From assembly GCF_002845745.1 (NCBI RefSeq), contig NZ_PIUM01000011.1, positions 62,001 through 126,000 of the forward strand: 64,000 bases of DNA, written 5' to 3'. A program made the position numbers and the translations under genes. How positions within the stretch are numbered: position 1 is the first letter of the stretch; each line of letters begins with the position of its first letter. Origin of the DNA: Telmatospirillum siberiense. GTDB taxonomy: Bacteria; Pseudomonadota; Alphaproteobacteria; Rhodospirillales; Magnetospirillaceae. This document shows positions 17,004 to 26,078 of the stretch, in pieces. The notes beneath the pieces are model-generated. The model was not told the origin of the DNA. It ran no database searches and saw only the letters and a program-made list of their open reading frames with translations.

Positions 17004-17683
17004 AGGGACGACTGAGGATTCTGTCACCGAAGCTATTCGCTGGTGGTGCCGGGATTTTGATGGCGGGCTTGGCATTATGGCAGGGTATCGATTCTGCTCT
17101 TCGCCTTTATGGCGGGACGGACATCGATCTTTCGCGCGAGGAAGGTCCGGCCGCACGGACTGTGCTGGAGCGGGATGCTGCCTACCTTGAAATGATCGAT
17201 GACTGGCTGGGTGATCCCCAGGCGAGGATCCGCGCTGGTCTTCTTCAGTTCCGCCTCTCTCTTTCAACCGGTCCGGATATCGTGTTGGAGCGCAGGCGAG
17301 CGCTTGCCAAGGCTATCGATGATCTCCGCGATGGTTTGGCGCGCGCGCCGGCCGATGCCAGGGCTTGGACGGCTTTGGCACATGCGCTTTTGGCGACAGG
17401 TGAACTGGAAAAAGGCAAGCTTGCTTTCCGGACGGCTCTTCTGACGGCCTTTTACGAGCCCACTCTGACGCTTTGGCGATGTCAGCTTGGTCTCGGCTTA
17501 TGGCCGTTGCTCGACGATGCCGACCGCCGACTGGTGGCCAATCAAGTGCGGTGGGCATGGACGAGCCAACCTGCCGACCTCGTCGGATTGGCCAAGATCG
17601 CCAATCATGCCGTTGTTATTGCTGCCGTCCTGGATCAGGACCCGGCCGAGAAGAAGGCCTTCGAAAAAGCGCTTAGACGCTGA
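17000..17683 (+). CDS. Membrane-anchored small protein with TPR-like helices
   Basis: A 227-residue protein whose ATG overlaps the kinase stop codon (ATGA), so the two are translationally coupled. One hydrophobic segment near the N-terminus (residues 11-30) is a membrane anchor or uncleaved signal. The rest is helical and Ala/Leu-rich, with a TPR-like stretch (ARAWTALAHALLATGELEKG, about 120-140). It may be a periplasmic helper of the export machine. No family was recognised with certainty. It ends 28 bases before the stop of the convergent O-antigen ligase family gene. Confidence 0.75.
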   Translation: MKGRLRILSPKLFAGGAGILMAGLALWQGIDSALRLYGGTDIDLSREEGPAARTVLERDAAYLEMIDDWLGDPQARIRAGLLQFRLSLSTGPDIVLERRRALAKAIDDLRDGLARAPADARAWTALAHALLATGELEKGKLAFRTALLTAFYEPTLTLWRCQLGLGLWPLLDDADRRLVANQVRWAWTSQPADLVGLAKIANHAVVIAAVLDQDPAEKKAFEKALRR

Positions 17684-17711
17684 TCTCCAGGCAAGACTTC
17701 AAGAGATCATC

Positions 17712-19157
17712 TCACTCACGGGGTTTGTTTTCGGCGCCCTCCTGCGAGGAGCGCGATTGCGCCACCGCCACGCCGAGAAGAGCCATATAGGTCGTGGTAA
17801 CCGCTGGAATCTGCAGGCTGAAATCAACACTGGCATGCAGGGCAACCAGAATCGAGGCGGCGATACCGAGACAAGGGTAAACTCCGTCACGCTGGCGGGT
17901 TCGCATGCCGCGAACGCATAATCCAACCAACCAGAGAATGGCGAAGAACAGGCTGGCTGCCGCCGGAACGCCCAGTTCGAGGATATTTTGCAGGTAATCG
18001 TTGTGGGTCAGGTCGAAGAAGCTGGTGACGGCTTCGGTTCGGTAGAGAGGGAAAAAACTGGTGAAGGAGCCCAATCCGATCCCCAGAACAGGGTAGTCTT
18101 GGATCACCTGCCAGGTCAGTTGATAAACGGTCAGGCGTTCTTCATTTCCCAGCGTGGTCTCCATGAGACGACCCAGGGTCGTTCCTCCGCTGATCAGGAA
18201 AGCCAGGACCACCAGAACGACCGGTAGCGCCACCAGTCCCATATTGCGGAATCGACCAAGGCTGGGCGCTTGAGACAGCATGACGAAGAAGGTTAAGGCT
18301 GCGACCAGTGAGGAGAGAAAGCCCCCACGGGAGTGGGTGAGGACCAGGGCTGTCGCCAGCGAGAATAGAGACAATATAAGCCAGGATTGTCCGCCCAGGT
18401 ACTCAATGATGAGGTGCGCTTTGTCGCGCGAGGTCCCATAGAGACGAAGGCGGCTGAAACTCTTGACAAGATGACTAAGGGCGGCAAGAAGGCAGAGGCC
18501 GAGAAATGTGGCGAAAGAGTTCCTGTTGACGAAGGTTCCCGTCAAATCTTCCATGTAGGCCCATTTTGAAAGCCACAGGACTGTTTCATTGCCGGACCAA
18601 TAGGCGAGCAGTCCGTAGGCGGCATATGCCCCACCAGAGAATGCCACCACTTTGATGGATGTGCTGGCGCGGTCCCGATCGCGGCCGAACAGGAAGGTCA
18701 GAAAAAAAACTCCTGCATAGGTGAGAAGACGGAGTAGGCCTGACAGGGCGGCTTGCCTGTCCACGGCGATGGTGCCGGCGACATGTTTGCCCAAGGTTTC
18801 GGAGGCCTGGTCCCACAAGGGATTGTCCCAGACGGTGGGAACCATGGTGCTGATCTGGACGATGACGACGCAAATCACGAGGCCGAAGGCCAGGGCGGGC
18901 GGCGTCAGGTCCCTGCTGAAAATACCAAGCTTGCGGGGCCAGTAGCCGAGGCTTCCCATCAGCAACGTCGCGACGCAGAGGCCAAGAATATCCCAGGCCA
19001 GCGGACGGCCGGATCCCAGCGGCAAGGGCGCCAGTACGATAACGGCCGAAATGCCGATGAAGATCATCCTTTCCGCCTGGGCGGCGTTCTCCCGCCGAGG
19101 AAGCCTGAGCTGGCTCCCAAGAGGCGTCGTGTCGTTTTCGGCCGCCGTGTCTCGCAT
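17712..19157 (-). CDS. O-antigen ligase / polysaccharide polymerase family membrane protein
   Basis: A 481-residue inner-membrane protein with about 11-12 hydrophobic helices and one long periplasmic loop (about 335-385). The Wzy_C/WaaL family markers are visible: SRGG near 280 and the loop ending in THNDYLQNILELGVPAA. Such proteins either polymerise repeat units or attach finished chains to a carrier. A second polymerase-like protein lies at 33044-34615, so this one may do a different step, such as ligation. First gene of the minus-strand part of the locus; the next upstream gene (GT9, 19288-20550) reads the same way with a 130-base gap. Confidence 0.85.
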   Translation of the reverse strand: MRDTAAENDTTPLGSQLRLPRRENAAQAERMIFIGISAVIVLAPLPLGSGRPLAWDILGLCVATLLMGSLGYWPRKLGIFSRDLTPPALAFGLVICVVIVQISTMVPTVWDNPLWDQASETLGKHVAGTIAVDRQAALSGLLRLLTYAGVFFLTFLFGRDRDRASTSIKVVAFSGGAYAAYGLLAYWSGNETVLWLSKWAYMEDLTGTFVNRNSFATFLGLCLLAALSHLVKSFSRLRLYGTSRDKAHLIIEYLGGQSWLILSLFSLATALVLTHSRGGFLSSLVAALTFFVMLSQAPSLGRFRNMGLVALPVVLVVLAFLISGGTTLGRLMETTLGNEERLTVYQLTWQVIQDYPVLGIGLGSFTSFFPLYRTEAVTSFFDLTHNDYLQNILELGVPAAASLFFAILWLVGLCVRGMRTRQRDGVYPCLGIAASILVALHASVDFSLQIPAVTTTYMALLGVAVAQSRSSQEGAENKPRE

Positions 19158-19287
19158 GCAGAACCACCTGATAAGGGGAGATATTTAGATAAAAGATCGA
19201 TGTGCTTTTATACCATGGTGAGGCGTGGATAATCCCGGCGATAAACTTCTAAGGGGAATATTTCGAGGATTCTATTATCGGTGATGT

Positions 19288-20550
19288 TCATCCTTTAGCG
19301 TTTGTCATCTCACGCCTTGCTGCGAGGCTGCGGGCGGTTCGTTCCTGGCGTCGGAGCGGCGAGGGAGGGTAGCGAAGCCAAAGGGCTTCGGTCGCCGAAA
19401 TCACCTCTTCGGTGGTGATTTCGTCCATGCATTCGCGGGTTTCGCAGACAAATTTCCGGCAACCCGCGCAAGGGATTTCGTTTCGCCGAACGATGGTGCA
19501 GTCGTCGAACCCCAGCGGAAGCCATTCATAAGCCGGTTGCCAGGCCGGCGCGATGACCACTGTCGGCAATCCAGCGGCCCGCGCCAGATGCATCGGACCG
19601 GTGTCGAGACTTACCGCCATGTCGGCTCGGCAGAGGAGAGCCGCCAGGACGGAAACGGTCTTGGTGTCTCCCGCGATATTGATGCTTGCCCTGGTCATCA
19701 GGCTGCGGATGCGCTCTATCGCATCCCGTTCGCCCCGCGTCCCGCCGAAAATAATGGCCGAGTCATGCCGGGTGGCGAGGTGGTCGGCGACAATAGCAAA
19801 ACGTTCGTCGTACCAGCGACTGGGTTGGCCGCCACTGGTCTGGGTGAAAAAGACGGTGAGACCCGCCGCGTCGGTCAAGCCATGCTGGGATAAAAGGGTT
19901 TCCGCAGCCAGGGCTTCATATTGGGAAAAGAAAACCCGCGGTTCCGCCGCTTCGCTCCTCAGCCCTAACGCGGCAGGCAGGCGCAGGTTGTCCCGCATGA
20001 CACTCATCTGGGGATCCCTATGCAATGGAATATGATAAAGGCTGGGGGCTGCCGTAAAGCCAATTCGCCGGTGGGCGCCGGTGATGGCGCCCAATACGGC
20101 GAGGCGGGTTTTCGCGTTGCCGATATCGGTGATGACGCAATCCCATTTTTGAGCCAATCGGAGGCTCCTCAAAATCCACCAGGCCGTCGACATGAAGGCC
20201 GAATAGGGATTCGGCGTGTTTATGACGCGATCGGCGAAGGGATTATATTTTACGACCTCATAGGCTATTCCGCTGCTGGCGACGACAATGGTTGAACCCG
20301 GTTGGGCGGTTCTCAAACTTTCGAGAATCGGGGTGGCCGCGATGACGGACCCGAGGGCCGCGTCATATTGGAAGACCAGTATATTGAGTGGTCGGCTTCC
20401 CGCAGCCCTGTCGGCATCATCCTCGACTCGCCGCCAGGGGCCGATCATCCAACGAACGGCTTCTAGCAACCAACTCCGCAGGTGGCGATCGATGCGCCAT
20501 CTTCCTGCATCCCAAGAATGCCGTTGGTGGGTCTGGTCGGGTTTTTTCAT
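19288..20550 (-). CDS. Glycosyltransferase family 9 (heptosyltransferase-like)
   Basis: A 420-residue GT-B enzyme. The core starts at about residue 53 with NILVFQYDAALGSVIAATPI and has the late nucleotide-binding motif SLDTGPMHLARAAGLPTVVI. The Cys-containing stretch IPCAGCRKFVCETRECMDEI near 385 is common in this family. The first 50 basic residues are an extension without a clear domain. It would add a sugar, possibly a heptose, to a lipid-linked or core glycan on the cytoplasmic side. It is one of two GT9 proteins in the locus. Confidence 0.86.
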   Translation of the reverse strand: MKKPDQTHQRHSWDAGRWRIDRHLRSWLLEAVRWMIGPWRRVEDDADRAAGSRPLNILVFQYDAALGSVIAATPILESLRTAQPGSTIVVASSGIAYEVVKYNPFADRVINTPNPYSAFMSTAWWILRSLRLAQKWDCVITDIGNAKTRLAVLGAITGAHRRIGFTAAPSLYHIPLHRDPQMSVMRDNLRLPAALGLRSEAAEPRVFFSQYEALAAETLLSQHGLTDAAGLTVFFTQTSGGQPSRWYDERFAIVADHLATRHDSAIIFGGTRGERDAIERIRSLMTRASINIAGDTKTVSVLAALLCRADMAVSLDTGPMHLARAAGLPTVVIAPAWQPAYEWLPLGFDDCTIVRRNEIPCAGCRKFVCETRECMDEITTEEVISATEALWLRYPPSPLRRQERTARSLAARREMTNAKG

Positions 20551-20605
20551 GTTCGATCCAGTCCGGTCTGCCGAGGGGCTGTCGTTTCCTCCGATCGTTT
20601 CGCTT

Positions 20606-21310
20606 TCATATTTTTCTGATTACGGCCTGGATCTGCGCGACCGCCTGACCATCCGTCTGCGCTATCGGCATGCCTAGGAAGCGCTCAATTTTGTTGAAAA
20701 CTCGATCGATACCCGTCTTGCCCAATCCGAAGCGTTGGAACAAAGATCTCCGTTTATAGTGAAGCCAAAGCGTTCCTTTGCCCAAAAGGCGTAAAAATCT
20801 GCCGAATGGGCCTGGTAGGATTCGCAATAACGCGTAATCGTATTCGTTGTCCTGTATCTTGATCTCGATAATTTCAGCATTCGGCAGATTGCTCAGAAGT
20901 TCACGGAGTTCGTATGACACCGGAGACCATGAGTTTTTCTTATCGAGTCTGAAAGAGGCCTTGTGATCATTGTTGAAGATCGATGGCCAATAGCCTTGCT
21001 CGTAGAGATCCTCATCCGGAACAACGAGGACAAGATGGCCCCCCGGCTTTACGAGCGTCCACCACTGGGCCAGCGCGTTGCGGACATCTTCCATATGTTC
21101 AAGGCAATGGGAGCTGTGGACGCAATCGAAGGTCTGGGGGGGCAGATAATCCAATATGTGGTTGGCATCCCCATGCTCCCGGTCGAACGGTTGGGCCGTT
21201 GGCGTCACTAGATCCGGGCCGCAGCCGATATCGAGAACTCGCCCCGAAAAATAGGTTTGGAGGAATTTCTCGCCGCGGATGCGGTTGGTTTTTTGCGCTT
21301 CGAACCCCAT
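20606..21310 (-). CDS. SAM-dependent methyltransferase, class I
   Basis: A 234-residue enzyme. Motif I VLDIGCGPD lies at residues 25-33, followed by DCVHSSHCLEHMEDVRNAL and LVKPGGHLVLVVPDED, the Methyltransf_11-type signature. The C-terminal 70 residues are basic. In this setting it probably methylates a sugar or an aglycone of the polysaccharide. Placed between the GT9 gene and two exported phage-structure-like protein genes, all on the minus strand. The exact acceptor is unknown. Confidence 0.86.
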   Translation of the reverse strand: MGFEAQKTNRIRGEKFLQTYFSGRVLDIGCGPDLVTPTAQPFDREHGDANHILDYLPPQTFDCVHSSHCLEHMEDVRNALAQWWTLVKPGGHLVLVVPDEDLYEQGYWPSIFNNDHKASFRLDKKNSWSPVSYELRELLSNLPNAEIIEIKIQDNEYDYALLRILPGPFGRFLRLLGKGTLWLHYKRRSLFQRFGLGKTGIDRVFNKIERFLGMPIAQTDGQAVAQIQAVIRKI

Positions 21311-21433
21311 GCGAACCTCGAAATGTTGAACAATGTGGATCGGCCGGAAAACTCCAATGGCTTGGCCGCCCGGTCCGGAGTTGTTTCCGCAACGTTTGCT
21401 ACTTTTCTCTCAAGGGTCCGTACACGCGTACGA

Positions 21434-22939
21434 TCACGGACCATAGCCTTGGCATGACCAACTGAGCACGTCGGTGGCGGCAAAGGTTCCCGTCATCACC
21501 AGAGCGGTCTTCGAGGGGGTTGGCCTTAACGGCTGACTCTCGGTCTCATTCTGCACGGTGCATACGGGAGCGCCATTAGTCCAGGCGCCGGCAAAGGTGA
21601 TGGTGCAGCTCGATCCGGGAGATGTGCCGATGGTGATGCGCCCGACGCTGTCATTGACCCAGTTGCGGTTGGCATCGCCGGATTGGCCGAGCGCTGCTCC
21701 GGTGCCGCAACCTGCCCCAATCGTCACGACTTGACCATAATAGGTCGTATGAATTGGAGAACTTGAGCCGGACGAGGCAAATCTCAATATGCCCGGACCA
21801 CTATCCGCGATGCGGGTTTCCCCGTTGCCGAACATGAATTCGCCGGTTTCTCTAAAGGCATAGACATACTGGCCGGTGCCTATCAGCAAATTAAAATAAC
21901 TTTTGTTGGTGACGGCGATTTGCGGAGTGGTGCCTCCCATTACAAGATTGGATAGGCCGTTAATGGTTACATTTCCTTTTGAATCGACCACAAAATAGGA
22001 AGTTCCCGTATCGTCACTTACGGATAAATGGCCTTTGGGTTTTCCAATGAAAAAATCATGGTTCGAATAACCGTTATTGTTACTGCCTCGGTCGCGGTCC
22101 ACGCCCATCTCGTAAGTGCGCCAGGCGTAACTGTCGCCGGCAGTCAAGGTGATCGTCTCCGTGGCGGATCCCGTTACGCTTTTCGAGACTGAGACCGTAT
22201 AGACGTTGGGTGATGTCAGAAAATTGAGGTTGCCGACTTGAGTGGCGACATACGCGTTCGCGGCGGTGTCCGTGAATGCGTAGAGCTGGCCGGTGAACGT
22301 CGAGTCGGCATTGAACGCATTTACCCAGGCCGTGGCCATCTGTGTCGGTGTTTGTCCTCCGGTCGCCGTGATCGACACGGTCCGTGGCGATCCCGTAAAG
22401 GGGCCGGTAAGAGTTATGGACAGCACGTCGGTCGAGGTTCCTGTACCACCGAACGTGATCTTTTCCCGCGGCGGAGTGCGTGCGTTAAAATTGTACTCCA
22501 TGGAATGCTGTAAGGTCGTCATGTCGGTGCCAGTCTCCGTGGCGTAATCGCTCTCCAGGGAAAGCCCCCAGACCGCGCCCGTGGCCACGCAAGGAACGGA
22601 GCCTGCGCATTGATTGAAGCCGACCATCAATCCGTCATCATGGAAGGTTCCGGAATTTGTCGTAAAGTCCGTACCCGACCGCAGGGCTTCCCATACCCCG
22701 AATGCGGGAAGGGGCGTGGTCTGGCTGCCGGACATTCCTTCAAAACGGAGGCCCGGGGTCAAAACAGAGCCGTTCGTGCCAAGGACAAGGACCGGCGCGT
22801 AAGCCGGTGTTCCCGTGACGTCGTTGCCGATCGCGGGCAACGTAACGGGTGCTCCGGGGGGAGGAAAGGTCGTTCCACTGGCCAAAGCGCCGTTTGATAT
22901 TGGGAAGAGTGCGAGGACTATGAGGAACGTCTTGCGCAT
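21434..22939 (-). CDS. Exported protein with phage-structure-like segments
   Basis: A 501-residue protein with a signal peptide (MRKTFLIVLALFPISNGALA). The mature part is Gly/Thr/Ser-rich and beta-strand-like. A segment at about 160-265 (TGPFTGSPRTVSITATGGQT onwards) looks like domains found in phage tail proteins. The last 65 residues (ending DVLSWSCQGYGP) resemble a C-terminal module seen in proteobacterial tail-fibre-like proteins, with three cysteines. These resemblances come from memory of family style, not a search. It starts one base after the stop of the 156-residue exported protein, so the two form an operon. It may be a surface protein or adhesin that binds the polysaccharide. No other phage genes are near. 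Confidence 0.72.
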   Translation of the reverse strand: MRKTFLIVLALFPISNGALASGTTFPPPGAPVTLPAIGNDVTGTPAYAPVLVLGTNGSVLTPGLRFEGMSGSQTTPLPAFGVWEALRSGTDFTTNSGTFHDDGLMVGFNQCAGSVPCVATGAVWGLSLESDYATETGTDMTTLQHSMEYNFNARTPPREKITFGGTGTSTDVLSITLTGPFTGSPRTVSITATGGQTPTQMATAWVNAFNADSTFTGQLYAFTDTAANAYVATQVGNLNFLTSPNVYTVSVSKSVTGSATETITLTAGDSYAWRTYEMGVDRDRGSNNNGYSNHDFFIGKPKGHLSVSDDTGTSYFVVDSKGNVTINGLSNLVMGGTTPQIAVTNKSYFNLLIGTGQYVYAFRETGEFMFGNGETRIADSGPGILRFASSGSSSPIHTTYYGQVVTIGAGCGTGAALGQSGDANRNWVNDSVGRITIGTSPGSSCTITFAGAWTNGAPVCTVQNETESQPLRPTPSKTALVMTGTFAATDVLSWSCQGYGP

Positions 22940-22940
22940 C

Positions 22941-23411
22941 TCAATCCTCCATCACGGCGACCTGAGCCGTCGAAACCGGGGCGTAGATCTGTAGTCTTCC
23001 TTGGAAGGTTTGAGAAGACCATCCCCCACCTTGAGAGCCTGTTCCCGCCCCTCCGGCCAGAGGGAAGACCGAGGCGTTCACAGGCGCGGATCCGGTGCCT
23101 GCCGTTCCGTCGTCGCGGATGACGGCGATCTGGGAACCTGAATTATTGTCGATTTCAATATTCGTCCGCGCGGAGTTTGCCGGAACCGTCGCAATGAGGA
23201 TGTAATTGGCATAAGGGCCGGAAGAACTGAAATTTGCTCCGACATTGGGGAGTGCCGGTTGATTGGTGCTGTAGTCTGCTCCAAGTGAGTTTTGCCCCGT
23301 CTCGGCGGAGGTCGCATATTGTAATTTCGAAGATGGCGCTGCGAGAGCTATTTCTGTCGATAATACAAGTAAAATTGACGTAAATACCATAATTTTTTTT
23401 GACAAAATCAT
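22941..23411 (-). CDS. Small exported protein, partner of the 501-residue protein
   Basis: A 156-residue protein with a signal peptide (residues 1-24, cleaved near ALAAP). The mature part is polar, Ser/Gly-rich and probably all beta, with NSARTNIEIDNNSGSQIAVI followed by RDDGTAG, a style seen in phage accessory structural proteins. It has no cysteine. Its stop is one base from the ATG of the 501-residue exported protein, so they are co-translated and may act together at the cell surface. Family not identified. The A+T-rich stretch just upstream (23412-23450) probably holds the promoter. Confidence 0.72.
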   Translation of the reverse strand: MILSKKIMVFTSILLVLSTEIALAAPSSKLQYATSAETGQNSLGADYSTNQPALPNVGANFSSSGPYANYILIATVPANSARTNIEIDNNSGSQIAVIRDDGTAGTGSAPVNASVFPLAGGAGTGSQGGGWSSQTFQGRLQIYAPVSTAQVAVMED

Positions 23412-23450
23412 ACTTTATCTCCGATTAAATGAGGTTATTTGTGATTTTTA

Positions 23451-24485
23451 TTATAAATTATAATTTTTTATTATGTATTTTATCACTTTTCCTATGCGGG
23501 CATCGTTGCCGTAACCCGATTGCTCGCACCGTTTTCGTCCGGCAGTTGCGATCCGTGAACGATCCGTTTCGTCCGCCAGGTATGCCCGGAGCTTTTCAGC
23601 GCAATCGTCGACCGAATGGAAGAGGACGGCTTCTTCTCCATCAGCGAAATGGGCGCGATGTCCGGGGGTATCCTCGGCCATGAGAAAGCCGCCGCATGCG
23701 GCGATTTCGAAGCTCTTGTGCGCGACGTCGTCGCAATTCGAATGTGTTACGAAGCTGAGACACGCTCGGGAACGCCAGATCGTTTCCCGATAAAGATCGT
23801 CATAAACGCCATTTCCCATCCAAAGTGCTTTTTTTGCGTCCGGAGACAATAAGGCCGGCCAGGCCGCCCCCCAGATCTTCAGCGGGATTTCGTGTCGTTG
23901 CCATAAGTCCGTAAGAAATTGCGCCCGTTTGTCGTAGGGATGGCCGATGAATGCCACCGCATGAGGGCGATCCGTATCCGACCATCCTTCTGGTGGAGGA
24001 AAATGAAGCGTCGGTTCATAAGCCGTGCGCAACATATAGACGTCGCGGGCACCGGCGGACCGGTAATCTTCGAGATTGATATCCCTTTGGACCAGATGCA
24101 GATCGTATTCGGGCAGAGCTTCAAGAAGCAGACGCCAACCGGGATCGTTACGTGGTCCGAAGGGGTTGTCGATATTGTAGTGGACCGTGAACAGGCCGTT
24201 ATTTCGGCACCATTTGACGGTTTTCGCCCATACATAAGTGGCTTTGTCGAACCATATCAGATCGGGGTGATGGTGTTGCGCCACCGCCACCAGATCGCGA
24301 TTCAATGCATGGATTGCTCGTCCCACGAGGGTTCGCACCCGGATGGCGCTAAGAATCCGGCCACCACGTGACTGATAAGGATCTGTGTCGAAATCGATTA
24401 CCTGATGACCCAGGCGTTCGATTGCCAGCCGCCGATGCCGCGATGTCGCGCTGGGCGCCAGGGATCCCACATACATCACGCGCAT
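23451..24485 (-). CDS. CgeB-like glycosyltransferase
   Basis: A 344-residue GT-B enzyme resembling the CgeB/spore-maturation family of glycosyltransferases. The N-terminal domain has MRVMYVGSLAP and a DLIWFDK segment. The C-terminal half has SFVTHSNCDDVAHKSFEIAA followed by GGFLMAEDTPGHRAHFADGE, the typical sugar-nucleotide side of the family, then a short Gly-rich tail. It transfers an unknown sugar in exopolysaccharide assembly. It is read with the GT4 gene upstream, with a 68-base gap. GC content is visibly lower than in the flanking metabolic genes. Confidence 0.82.
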   Translation of the reverse strand: MRVMYVGSLAPSATSRHRRLAIERLGHQVIDFDTDPYQSRGGRILSAIRVRTLVGRAIHALNRDLVAVAQHHHPDLIWFDKATYVWAKTVKWCRNNGLFTVHYNIDNPFGPRNDPGWRLLLEALPEYDLHLVQRDINLEDYRSAGARDVYMLRTAYEPTLHFPPPEGWSDTDRPHAVAFIGHPYDKRAQFLTDLWQRHEIPLKIWGAAWPALLSPDAKKALWMGNGVYDDLYRETIWRSRACLSFVTHSNCDDVAHKSFEIAACGGFLMAEDTPGHRAHFADGEEAVLFHSVDDCAEKLRAYLADETDRSRIATAGRKRCEQSGYGNDARIGKVIKYIIKNYNL

Positions 24486-24553
24486 CTAACGTATCCCCAC
24501 CGGCCTGATGGGATGTCTGGACATCTGTCTCGACAAGGCTTCGGCCCCATTCC

Positions 24554-25822
24554 TTACGCCAGGGCGGCCGGCCGGCGCGTGACGCCCGCGATGGCCGACC
24601 GCAGTCCCATCAGGAATGCATCGAAACTCCATTGTTCGATCAGCGCTCGACTGGCGCGGCCCATGCCTGCCGCTCTGTCGCCATCCGCCAATACATTCTT
24701 TAGGGCTTCCGCCAAGGCATCCACATTACCGGCGGGATAAACGAAGCCGTTGATCCAATCACGCACGAGATCGGTCCCGCAGCCAACCCGATCACTGACA
24801 ATGACGGGGCGGCCCACATTCATCACTTCGTTGATGATAAGCCCCCAGGTTTCGAATTGACTGGGCAGGACGAACACATCGCACAGATCAAAAAACGCCG
24901 GCAGTTCCGACTGATTGCGGAACCCAAGAAAGCGAACGTCTTCGCCATATGGGCGGGCGCCGTTCTCCAGTTCTTCACGCATCTCGCCGTCCCCAACGAA
25001 CAGGAGGTACGGTTTCTTTCCTTTTTCCGTCTGGGAAGTGATCTTGCCAAAAGCGCTGAGCAGGTCTCCGGCACGTTTCAGCCATTGAAGTTTCGAGGCA
25101 AAGAGAATGACGGGGCGTCCCGGTTCCAGGCGCAACTCGGTACGAAATTCTTCACGTCGCGGTTTGGCGATCTCAGCTAAACGGCGAAAATAGTCGTTGT
25201 CAACGCAATATGGAGTTCGATAAATCTTGGATTCGTCGATGCCATTTTCAATATAATAATTGGCATTCATCGTTCCTGGGGCCAGAAATCCGCTGGAGAT
25301 ATTTCCTAAAGACCTGAAAAATATCTGTCGTTTTAAAAATATTTTTAATTTCGACCGAGAAATGCTGTTAGACGTCGAATCGTCTCGCACCAAGGTGGGG
25401 ATCGAGGCCGCCCGAGCCGCTGCCATTGCCACCCAATTGAACCAGCGTGCATAGCCGTGAACCCACAGGACATCGAAATTTCCACGCCATAAACGAGTAG
25501 CGATTCCGTGGCTGATCGGCCTCAGGCCGTCCACTCTGTCATGCCTGCCGATGGATGGGAGAAATTCATGGCGATAACCGTCGAGCAGAGGCACGTCCCA
25601 TTGGATCATGCGTCCGAAACCTCGGTCGTAGTATCCCTTCAACGAAAGGTCGCTCTGGAAAAAGACCGTGAGATCGATATCCGGCTGCGCGCTGATATGG
25701 CGAAGCAGCGGGGCATGATATTGGATCGGATGGCTGACCAGATGCGCGATCCGATATTTGTCCGAACGGGGTGCATTTTCAACCGATTCTGGGGAATGGA
25801 TGGTGCCTGACCGAGCAAACAA
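24554..25822 (-). CDS. Glycosyltransferase family 4
   Basis: A 422-residue GT-B enzyme. The acceptor domain begins near residue 24 with RIAHLVSHPIQYHAPLLRHI. The donor domain has ILFASKLQWLKRAGDLLSAF, a GDGEMREELE loop, and the EX7E motif in QFETWGLIINEVMNVGRPVI. It adds a hexose or deoxyhexose to the growing lipid-linked repeat unit on the cytoplasmic face. The first 20 residues may be untranslated; a later start cannot be fixed because no strong ribosome site is seen. The likely promoter lies in the 256 bases before 26079. Confidence 0.86.
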   Translation of the reverse strand: MFARSGTIHSPESVENAPRSDKYRIAHLVSHPIQYHAPLLRHISAQPDIDLTVFFQSDLSLKGYYDRGFGRMIQWDVPLLDGYRHEFLPSIGRHDRVDGLRPISHGIATRLWRGNFDVLWVHGYARWFNWVAMAAARAASIPTLVRDDSTSNSISRSKLKIFLKRQIFFRSLGNISSGFLAPGTMNANYYIENGIDESKIYRTPYCVDNDYFRRLAEIAKPRREEFRTELRLEPGRPVILFASKLQWLKRAGDLLSAFGKITSQTEKGKKPYLLFVGDGEMREELENGARPYGEDVRFLGFRNQSELPAFFDLCDVFVLPSQFETWGLIINEVMNVGRPVIVSDRVGCGTDLVRDWINGFVYPAGNVDALAEALKNVLADGDRAAGMGRASRALIEQWSFDAFLMGLRSAIAGVTRRPAALA

Positions 25823-26078
25823 CAGAACCGCTCCTATCCATTTGGGCTCAAGCCTCGCCCCCGGAACAGCCGAACGGGAAAAGCGGAGGCCGGATCTCTC
25901 TACCGTTGAAAGATCGTTGAACCTTAAGTACCATAAATAGGAAATATTTTCTCCAGGCTAAAATCCTTAAAGTGGTCTTTTATCATCTGGTTATTCTCGT
26001 CGGGATGTCGGTGGCATACCAGAGAATGACTAATGGGACCTGGCGTTTTGTCATAGATTCAAGCGGACGGTGCAGTTC

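Noticed and set aside
21434-23411. A prophage remnant
   Set aside because: Only the two exported proteins look phage-like. No integrase, terminase, capsid, attachment site or tRNA is near, and both have signal peptides.
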